Assembly: GCA_910588815.1 (NCBI GenBank)
Contig: CAJUQY010000080.1
Span: forward strand, 1-5,895
Length of the DNA: 5,895 bases
Source of the DNA: an uncultured Lachnospiraceae bacterium
Lineage (GTDB): Bacteria; Bacillota; Clostridia; Lachnospirales; Lachnospiraceae
Reading direction: 5' to 3'
In this document: positions 1 through 4,362 of the stretch, piece after piece
Layout: the number at the start of each line of letters is the position of its first letter
Position numbering within the stretch: position 1 is the stretch's first letter
Translations under genes and position numbers: made by a program
The notes under the pieces: model-generated
What the model saw: only the letters and a program-made list of their open reading frames with translations
Databases searched by the model: none
Told to the model about the DNA's origin: nothing

Positions 1-178
1 TAACTATGTGGTTTTCAACCACTTTCACGGCATAGTCGTGAATAATTCAGGTTTAGATACAAAAAACAGGGTAGTTTTTGACACTACCGAATATTTCGAG
101 AGAGATTATAACATGATAAGTCAGGAAATAGAGGAATTCCGCAGGAGAAAGCGGAGGATAGTTGATGGAAATTTATAA
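1..178 (+). CDS. 3' end of an unrecognised gene (partial)
   Basis: A frame is open from base 2 to a TAA at 176-178 and encodes the last 58 residues of a protein whose start lies to the left of the window. The tail is soluble-looking: a beta-like hydrophobic patch (NYVVFNHFHGIVV) comes first, then a charged helix ending in EIEEFRRRKRRIVDGNL. No membrane segment is visible and I do not recognise the family. Its last 14 bases overlap the start of the next gene, and the ribosome binding site of that gene lies inside it. The two are therefore probably translationally coupled and in one operon. An internal ATG at 113 could give only a 21-residue peptide, so a partial longer gene is the simpler reading. 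Confidence 0.55.
   Translation, partial: NYVVFNHFHGIVVNNSGLDTKNRVVFDTTEYFERDYNMISQEIEEFRRRKRRIVDGNL
151..157 (+). promoter_or_regulatory. Ribosome binding site deciding the ProXp-ala start
   Basis: GCGGAGG lies inside the preceding gene. It is 7 bases from the ATG at 165 and only 4 from the TTG at 162, so the ATG is the better start. Confidence 0.6.
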
Positions 179-710
179 CGGAAGACCCCAAAATACAGAA
201 GGACGGCTTCCAAGGGAAATCAGGACATATGATTTTCTGGACAGCCTTGGAATTGAATATGAGCGTACAGACCATGAAGCTGCGGACAACATGGAAGCCT
301 GCAATGAGATAGACGACATACTCGGGGTATTGATCTGCAAGAATTTATTCCTCTGCAACAGGCAGAAAACGGATTATTATCTGCTCATGATGCCGGGAGA
401 TAAGAAGTTCAAGACCAGGGAACTATCATCACAGATAAATTCCGCACGGCTGTCATTTGCAGATGCGGAAGCGATGCTTAGATATCTGGATATAGAGCCG
501 GGCGCGGTAAGCATCATGGGGTTGATGAATGATAAGGAACATGCCGTGCGGCTTTTGATTGACGAGGATGTGCTGGAAGGAGAGTATTTGGGATGCCATC
601 CATGTGTATGTACATCCAGTCTGAAGGTGAGGACGAGGGATGTCATCGAGAGGTTTCTCCCCGCGGCGGGCCACGGATACGAGACGGTACATCTGTCAGG
701 AGAGGATTGA
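165..710 (+). CDS. Stand-alone prolyl-tRNA editing protein, ProXp-ala/PrdX type (YbaK superfamily)
   Basis: The 181-residue protein matches the INS/YbaK superfamily of trans-editing deacylases. Family knowledge: ProXp-ala members hydrolyse Ala-tRNA(Pro), which prolyl-tRNA synthetase makes by mistake, and act in the cytosol. Seen here: a conserved N-terminal segment TYDFLDSLGIEYERTDHEA (residues 21-39), the ICKNLFL strand carrying the invariant lysine K59 that aligns with the catalytic Lys of the INS domain, the KKFKTRELSSQI segment (80-91), and a C-terminal GCHPCVCTSSLKV loop (143-155) matching the usual HPxxNT substrate loop. The position normally Asn is Cys149 here. The ATG at 165 is preferred over the in-frame TTG at 162 because GGAGG at 153-157 sits 7 bases upstream of it. 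The gene overlaps the preceding gene and lies 4 bases before ybaK, so the two editing proteins are probably co-expressed. Ala specificity is inferred from overall similarity; other ProX subtypes are possible. Confidence 0.88.
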   Translation: MEIYNGRPQNTEGRLPREIRTYDFLDSLGIEYERTDHEAADNMEACNEIDDILGVLICKNLFLCNRQKTDYYLLMMPGDKKFKTRELSSQINSARLSFADAEAMLRYLDIEPGAVSIMGLMNDKEHAVRLLIDEDVLEGEYLGCHPCVCTSSLKVRTRDVIERFLPAAGHGYETVHLSGED

Positions 711-714
711 TTGT

Positions 715-1203
715 ATGGCGAAGAACAACGAAAAAACAAACGTCATGCGTGTTTTGGACGGGAAGAAAATCCAGTACACGGCACACACGTATGAGCCTGA
801 TGCCACCATGAGCGGCGAAGAGATAGCGGCAATACTGAAAGAGGATGCCGATCAGGTTTTCAAGACGCTCGTCACGCAGGGAAAGTCCGGTCAGTATTAT
901 GTGTTCGTGGTCCCGGTGAAAGCAGAGCTGGATCTGAAAAAAGCGGCAAAGGCAGCAGGAGAGAAAGCCATCTGTATGATAAAGCAGAAGGAGCTTCTGC
1001 CGCTCACCGGGTATGTGCATGGCGGCTGTTCTCCGATAGGGATGAAGAAGCAGTTCCTGACCTTCATTCATGGGACGGCAAAGCAGTATGACAGGATGTT
1101 CGTGAGTGCGGGAAAGGTGGGATTCCAGATAGAATTGTCGCCGCAGGATCTGGTATCCGTCACGGGCTGCCGTTTTGCTGATATCACGGAGGAGGGCTTA
1201 TGA
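715..1203 (+). CDS. ybaK: Cys-tRNA(Pro) deacylase YbaK/EbsC
   Basis: The product is 162 residues, the normal size for YbaK. Family knowledge: YbaK hydrolyses Cys-tRNA(Pro) formed by prolyl-tRNA synthetase and works in the cytosol with the synthetase-tRNA complex. Seen here: an N-terminal region NVMRVLDGKKIQYTAHTYEP (residues 9-28), QVFKTLV with the catalytic lysine at K50 (Lys46 in the Haemophilus protein), VFVVPV at 63-68, and the signature GYVHGGCSPIGMKK at 99-112. The reading frame is open further upstream to an ATG at 640. The ATG at 715 is chosen because AGGAGAGG at 698-705 precedes it by 9 bases, the family homology begins there, and the earlier start would overlap the preceding gene by about 70 bases. 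It follows the ProXp-ala-like gene by 4 bases, so the pair probably forms an operon clearing two different mischarging products from the same tRNA. No proS is present in the window. Confidence 0.93.
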   Translation: MAKNNEKTNVMRVLDGKKIQYTAHTYEPDATMSGEEIAAILKEDADQVFKTLVTQGKSGQYYVFVVPVKAELDLKKAAKAAGEKAICMIKQKELLPLTGYVHGGCSPIGMKKQFLTFIHGTAKQYDRMFVSAGKVGFQIELSPQDLVSVTGCRFADITEEGL

Positions 1204-1246
1204 GGAGGGGACTGACAAGTTATATAGAATGTGATGGTAAATGGAT

Positions 1247-1448
1247 ATGAGAATGTTTATAGCGATAAATTTTAACGAGGATGTGACAGATGACCTGGCC
1301 AGACTGCAGGCGGAGCTTAGGGACTGTGGGGCAGAGGGGAATTTCACAAGGCCGGAGAACCTGCACCTCACGCTTGCATTTATCGATTAGCCGGGGACGT
1401 ACCAGGTGTGGACGGTCTGGGAAAAGCTGTTGCAAAAGCGGTGAGAAA
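1247..1448 (+). pseudogene. thpR: Truncated, frameshifted RNA 2',3'-cyclic phosphodiesterase (ThpR/LigT family)
   Basis: The frame from ATG 1247 (or ATG 1241, two codons earlier) gives MRMFIAINF, a region of about 25 residues, then NFTRPENLHLTLAFID and a TAG at 1388-1390. This is the typical N-terminus of the 2H phosphoesterase family, with the first HxT motif intact (HLT). Intact members are about 180 residues with a second HxT motif; this frame gives only 47. Just after the stop, another frame continues convincingly (GDVPGVDGLGKAVAKAV, 1393-1443), so a one-base loss near 1384-1388 probably caused the stop. Past about 1445 nothing resembles the family, and the second HxT motif and most of the C-terminal part are missing. 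I infer a frameshift plus a deletion that brought bioB close. The ribosome binding site is weak. If translated, the product would lack half the active site. It begins 43 bases after ybaK, consistent with a former operon member. Confidence 0.78.
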
Positions 1449-1458
1449 ACCCTACAAT
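1430..1458 (+). promoter_or_regulatory. Candidate sigma-A promoter for bioB
   Basis: TTGCAA at 1430-1435 and TACAAT at 1453-1458 are separated by exactly 17 bases. Transcription would start near 1465, giving a leader of about 30 bases that ends in the bioB ribosome binding site. The -10 matches 5 of 6 consensus bases and the -35 matches 4 of 6. It lies within the degraded thpR tail. I see no BirA-type operator (a long palindrome with TTGTTAACC-like arms) overlapping it. Confidence 0.42.
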
Positions 1459-1493
1459 ACAGACAGAAAAATATGCAGGAGGAGTGATTTTAC

Positions 1494-2450
1494 ATGGATA
1501 TTACAACATTGGCAGAGGAGATCATGAAAGGGCGGCGCATCAGCCGGCAGGATGATCTGGACTTATTTTTAACATGTGATTTGAAAGAACTGTGTGAAGG
1601 GGCCGATCGTATTCGTGCCTGTTTCGTCGGTGATAAAGTGGATCTTTGCTCCATTATCAACGGCCGCAGCGGCCGCTGCCCGGAGGACTGTAAATATTGT
1701 GCACAGTCTGTGCACAACTGTACCGACTGTGAAACATATGATTTCCTTCCGGAAGATACCATCATAAATGCCTGTAAGCTGAATGAGCGTGAAGGGGTGG
1801 ACCGTTTTTCCATCGTAACTTCAGGCCGGGCGCTGTCCGGTGAGGAGTTTCAGAAAGCGCTCCATGTGTATGAGACCATGCACCAAACGTGCAAAATTGA
1901 CCTGTGCGCCTCTATGGGATTTCTCACGGCAGAGCAATTACACAGGCTCCATCAGGCGGGGGTAACCAGTTATCACCACAATATCGAGACCTCACGGCGC
2001 TATTTTCCTCACATCTGTACCACCCATACATACGATCAGAAGGTAGAAACCTTGAGGCTTGTAAAGGCAGAGGGAATGTGCGCCTGCTCCGGCGGTATCA
2101 TTGGCATGGGGGAAGACTGGGAGGATCGGTTAGATATGGCGCTCAGCCTGGCGGAACTCGGTATCGACTCCATTCCCCTCAATGCCCTGATGCCGATCCC
2201 GGGGACGCCCCTGGAGCATCAGCAGCCCTTAAAGGAGGATGATATCCTGAGAACCATTGCCTTCTTTCGTTATATCAATCCCAGGGCCAATATCCGTTTG
2301 GCGGCGGGGCGTGCGCTGCTCACGAATGACGGGGAGCGGGCCTTCCGGTCGGGCGCCTCTGCTTCCATCACCGGCAATATGCTGACCACGACCGCCTGCG
2401 CCACCATCCGAAGCGATCGGGACATGCTGCGGAGGCTTGGAAGAAGGTAA
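1494..2450 (+). CDS. bioB: Biotin synthase BioB (radical SAM), probably anaerobe-type
   Basis: This 318-residue protein inserts sulfur into dethiobiotin to make biotin, the last step of biotin synthesis, in the cytosol. Seen: the radical SAM cluster motif CPEDCKYC with C62, C66 and C69; SGGIIGMGE (199-207) with C198 just before it; C138 in KIDLCASMG; YHHNIETS at 160-167; NALMPIPGTPLE at 230-241; RLAAGR at 268-273; and a GNMLTT C-terminal motif at 294-299. C138, C198 and the Arg in RLAAGR correspond to three of the E. coli auxiliary [2Fe-2S] ligands. The fourth, E. coli Cys97, falls on S106 (RFSIVTSGR). An additional CxxC (C76-C79) follows the radical SAM motif. This fits the recently described anaerobe Type II BioB with a different auxiliary cluster, but the assignment is inferred. 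AGGAGGAG at 1477-1484 supports the ATG. No other bio gene is in the window, so dethiobiotin must come from a distant locus or be imported. Confidence 0.95.
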   Translation: MDITTLAEEIMKGRRISRQDDLDLFLTCDLKELCEGADRIRACFVGDKVDLCSIINGRSGRCPEDCKYCAQSVHNCTDCETYDFLPEDTIINACKLNEREGVDRFSIVTSGRALSGEEFQKALHVYETMHQTCKIDLCASMGFLTAEQLHRLHQAGVTSYHHNIETSRRYFPHICTTHTYDQKVETLRLVKAEGMCACSGGIIGMGEDWEDRLDMALSLAELGIDSIPLNALMPIPGTPLEHQQPLKEDDILRTIAFFRYINPRANIRLAAGRALLTNDGERAFRSGASASITGNMLTTTACATIRSDRDMLRRLGRR

Positions 2451-2560
2451 CGCTAGGTATCGGGCATGATATCTCTGTACAGAGCAGTATGCTGATACAT
2501 GGCGTAGGTTCAGAAGTCATCGTCATTTCCGGCAAGCGGGAGGCCTGGTTTACCTGGTAG
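2441..2560 (+). pseudogene. Unidentified coding-like fragment downstream of bioB
   Basis: In the +2 frame relative to bioB, the stretch overlapping the last bases of bioB and running to a TAG at 2558-2560 reads like protein: KKVTLGIGHDISVQSS, then MLIHGVGSEVIVISG, then KREAWFTW. The alternation of hydrophobic and polar residues looks like a beta-strand domain, and no ribosome binding site and start are evident apart from an internal ATG in the MLIHG segment. I do not recognise the family. It may be the 3' end of a gene joined to bioB by deletion, or a chance open frame. Antisense frames here are also open and look less protein-like. Confidence 0.25.
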
Positions 2561-2590
2561 GATCTGGAGACTCCGGTTTTGCACCAGACT

Positions 2591-2739
2591 GAAAAATGTT
2601 CACAGTTGCTAAAAAGCAGGCTGTATTTTTGTTCGCCGGGCCGGGACAAGGCCCTTTGAATGATTTCCTCTGCGGAATACAGCCTGAAATTTATCCATTA
2701 TCCGGAGTTTTCCATGAAAACGAGACACAGAACATTTTC
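2591..2739. repeat. Nested imperfect inverted repeat in the bioB-hisS gap
   Basis: The outer arms are GAAAAATGTTC (2591-2601) and GAACATTTTC (2730-2739), complementary except for one extra A. The inner arms are CAGGCTGTATT (2617-2627) and AATACAGCCTG (2676-2686), a perfect 11-base match. A third pair, GGGCC (2638-2642) and GGCCC (2650-2654), sits in the middle. The spacing between outer and inner arms differs on the two sides (15 versus 43 bases), so this is either a decayed palindrome or partly coincidental. The right half overlaps the Uma2-like remnant. Confidence 0.5.
2611..2686 (-). terminator. Possible minus-strand terminator-like stem-loop
   Basis: Read on the minus strand, the 11-base arm CAGGCTGTATT (2686-2676) pairs with AATACAGCCTG (2627-2617) and is followed at once by CTTTTT (2616-2611). 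The loop is long (48 bases) but contains its own 5-bp GC hairpin. The element lies directly downstream of the minus-strand Uma2-like remnant, where its terminator would be expected. The long loop is atypical for an intrinsic terminator. Confidence 0.35.
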
Positions 2740-2878
2740 AATCCGGCCTTGATCATGCTGTAAATATTCCCGTTGATTGTCCCGTGCCGGTAGCTGGCGG
2801 CGGGGGATATGTCATAAAAAACACTGTTTATTTTTTCCTGTTTTTTGTAGTTTTCTTTCAGCAATGGTATACGTTCAT
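2691..2878 (-). pseudogene. Decayed N-terminal fragment resembling Uma2-family (DUF820) protein
   Basis: On the minus strand one frame reads LLKENYKKQEKINSVFYDIS, then PAASYRHGTINGNIYSMIKAGLK. This resembles the conserved start of Uma2/DUF820 restriction-endonuclease-fold proteins, where a sequence like YDMSP, a nearby His and GNIY precede a helix and LK. The frame then degrades to MFCVSFSWKTPDNG and stops at 2693-2691. Adding one A in the A-run at 2735-2738 would instead give GLKNVLCLVFMENSG followed by a stop at 2698, much closer to the family's next strand, so a one-base deletion is likely. The rest of the domain, including the catalytic acidic residues, is absent. AAAGGA at 2885-2880 precedes an ATG at 2878-2876 that is out of frame with the conserved part, suggesting a second small indel. 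The family is recognised by eye only and its biological role is poorly understood. Confidence 0.5.
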
Positions 2879-2894
2879 ATCCTTTCTTTTTCCC

Positions 2895-2923
2895 AGTGTA
2901 CCATAAATCTCTTTCAAATCCAA
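2895..2923 (-). promoter_or_regulatory. Weak candidate minus-strand promoter for the Uma2-like remnant
   Basis: On the minus strand TTGGAT (2923-2918), a 17-base spacer and TGGTACACT (extended -10, hexamer 2900-2895) stand just upstream of AAAGGA and the ATG at 2878. The -35 matches only 3 of 6 consensus bases. If real, it would fire divergently from the hisS promoter about 10 bases away. Confidence 0.25.
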
Positions 2924-2930
2924 AATATAG

Positions 2931-2959
2931 TTGAAAACCGTGTCCGCTTCGTGTATGAT
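2931..2959 (+). promoter_or_regulatory. Sigma-A promoter for hisS (and probably aspS)
   Basis: TTGAAA at 2931-2936 and TATGAT at 2954-2959 are separated by exactly 17 bases, close to consensus at both hexamers. The predicted start is near 2966, giving a leader of about 40 bases. It is the best promoter in the window and stands at the natural place ahead of hisS. Confidence 0.7.
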
Positions 2960-2968
2960 AGACGGGGA

Positions 2969-2987
2969 GCGCCCGAAAAACGGGCGC
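2969..2987 (+). promoter_or_regulatory. GC hairpin at the 5' end of the hisS mRNA
   Basis: GCGCCCG (2969-2975), an AAAAA loop and CGGGCGC (2981-2987) form a perfect 7-bp stem. It begins a few bases after the predicted transcription start and ends 5 bases before the AGGAG Shine-Dalgarno at 2993-2997. No U-run follows, so it is not a terminator in this form. A role in mRNA stability or translation control is inferred. No T-box consensus was found in the leader. Confidence 0.6.
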
Positions 2988-3006
2988 AGATGAGGAGAAA
3001 TGAGAC

Positions 3007-4257
3007 ATGGCGATGACGAAAAAGCCGGTGACCGGCATGAAGGATATCCTGCCTGCGGAGATGCAGGTTAGGGATTATGTGATCCGTGTGATCCAGGAGA
3101 CATACAAGAGTTTTGGCTTTTCCCATATCGAAACGCCGTGCATGGAAAATATCGGAAACCTTTCCAGCAAACAGGGCGGGGAGAACGAAAAGCTGATCTT
3201 CAAGGTACTGAAACGGGGAGAGAAGCTTCACATTGCGGAGGCGAAGGAAGAGGCGGATGTGGTGGACTGTGGTATGCGCTATGATCTGACGGTGCCCCTG
3301 TCCCGGTATTTCGCCAGCCATTCGGCGGAGCTTCCCTCCCCCTTCAAGGCCCTCCAGATGGGGAATGTGTGGAGGGCGGACAGGCCCCAGAGGGGAAGGT
3401 TCCGCCAGTTTATGCAGTGCGACATCGACATTTTAGGCGACGCTTCCTGCCTGGCGGAGATCGAGCTCATGTCGGCCACGACGACTCTTCTGGGAAAGCT
3501 GGACTTTCAGGGCTTTACGGTCTGCTTCAACGACCGGCGGGTGCTAAAGGCCATGGCGGCCTGCAGCGGCTTTGAGGAGAAGGATTACGACCAGGTGTTC
3601 ATCATTTTAGACAAGATGGACAAGATCGGGATGTCCGGCGTGGAGGCGGAGCTTCTGGAGAGCGGCTTCGGGAAAGAGGCTGTGGAGAGATATATGGAGC
3701 TCTTTGCGGCGGTATCGGAAAAGGGCGGCCTTTCCTGTCTGGAAGAGCGGCTTGCCGGATTTATCGATGACGCGGCCATTCCCTCCATGAAAACGATCAT
3801 GGAGAGTGTGAAGGCGGCGGCATCCTGCGAATTCTCCCTGGTGTTTGACCCGACCCTGGTGCGGGGGATGTCCTATTACACCGGTTCCATCTTTGAGATC
3901 AAGATGGAGGGCTTCGGCGGATCTGTGGCCGGAGGCGGACGCTACGACGAGATGATCGGCAAGTTTACCGGCATGAATACGCCGGCCTGCGGGTTTTCCA
4001 TCGGCTTTGAGCGGATCATTACCATCTTGATGGAGCAGGGCTTTGCGGTGCCGGGAGAGAGGAAAAAGAAAGCGTATCTGCTGGAGAAAAATATGCCTGC
4101 ACAGGAGATGGTGAAGGTGTTAACAGCGGCCGGGAAGGAACGGGAGGCCGGTGTCCAGGTGCTGGTCGCGAACATGAACAAGAACAAGAAATTCCAGAAG
4201 GAACAGCTTGCCAAAGAGGGCTATGGGGAATTTGTGGAGTGCTATCGGGAGAAATGA
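3007..4257 (+). CDS. hisS: Histidyl-tRNA synthetase
   Basis: The 416-residue class II synthetase charges tRNA(His) with histidine in the cytosol. Seen in order: the N-terminal KPVTGMKDILP (residues 6-16), RYDLTVPLSRY (91-101), motif 2 with WRADRPQRGRFRQF (122-135), the histidine-binding LVRGMSYYTG (284-293) with the catalytic-position Arg R286, AGGGRYDEM (308-316), and motif 3 GFSIGFERI (329-337). The C-terminal anticodon-binding domain follows from about 350 and ends KNKKFQKEQLAKEGYGEFVE and a few more residues, leaving it shorter than in E. coli HisRS. The full catalytic motifs and the anticodon domain argue against the paralogue HisZ. AGGAG at 2993-2997 supports the ATG; MAM offers a second ATG two codons later. 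The sequence around MQCDIDILG and GGENEKLIFKVLKRG resembles eukaryotic and alpha-proteobacterial HisRS more than the E. coli type. It is followed by aspS after 105 bases, a common Firmicutes pairing. Confidence 0.96.
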   Translation: MAMTKKPVTGMKDILPAEMQVRDYVIRVIQETYKSFGFSHIETPCMENIGNLSSKQGGENEKLIFKVLKRGEKLHIAEAKEEADVVDCGMRYDLTVPLSRYFASHSAELPSPFKALQMGNVWRADRPQRGRFRQFMQCDIDILGDASCLAEIELMSATTTLLGKLDFQGFTVCFNDRRVLKAMAACSGFEEKDYDQVFIILDKMDKIGMSGVEAELLESGFGKEAVERYMELFAAVSEKGGLSCLEERLAGFIDDAAIPSMKTIMESVKAAASCEFSLVFDPTLVRGMSYYTGSIFEIKMEGFGGSVAGGGRYDEMIGKFTGMNTPACGFSIGFERIITILMEQGFAVPGERKKKAYLLEKNMPAQEMVKVLTAAGKEREAGVQVLVANMNKNKKFQKEQLAKEGYGEFVECYREK

Positions 4258-4362
4258 ACTCTCATGAGTACAAGAGAGAGATAAGACAGATGAAATAAAG
4301 TATAAATAGATGAAATATAAGATAAGAGATATGAGATAGAAGACAGAGGAGAGGGATCAGAC
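4258..4362 (+). other. Purine-rich hisS-aspS spacer with short direct repeats
   Basis: This 105-base gap is almost free of C and poor in T on the plus strand. AGATGAAATA occurs twice (4288-4297 and 4308-4317), exactly 20 bases apart, and GATAAGA twice. I see neither a terminator nor a promoter with a recognisable -35, so read-through from hisS into aspS is likely. AGGAGAGGG at 4347-4355 is the aspS ribosome binding site. Confidence 0.5.

Noticed and set aside
640..714. Upstream ATG extension of ybaK
   Set aside because: It would add 25 arginine-rich residues without family similarity and overlap the preceding gene; the 715 start has a good ribosome binding site.
1290..1487. 65-residue plus-strand open frame over the thpR remnant
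   Set aside because: Its sequence (rich in Arg, Cys, Ser) has no family features. The overlapping frame with MRMFIAINF and HLTLAF is clearly the ancestral one.
2368..2649. 93-residue minus-strand open frame across the bioB end
   Set aside because: It overlaps the bioB C-terminus antisense and has no recognisable domain or ribosome binding site; the plus-strand frame in 2441-2560 reads more like protein.
2638..2657. Plus-strand terminator for bioB (GGGCC/GGCCC then TTT)
   Set aside because: The stem is only 5 bp with three T residues, too weak to call, and it lies nearly 190 bases past the bioB stop.
2451..3006. T-box riboswitch ahead of hisS
   Set aside because: No AGGGTGGTACCGCG-like T-box sequence or terminator/antiterminator pair was found, and the predicted promoter leaves a leader too short to hold one.
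2691..3038. Full 115-residue minus-strand frame running into hisS as an intact gene
   Set aside because: Its first half is antisense to the hisS start and promoter. Only the portion from about 2864 down resembles a protein family, and that part is frameshifted and truncated.
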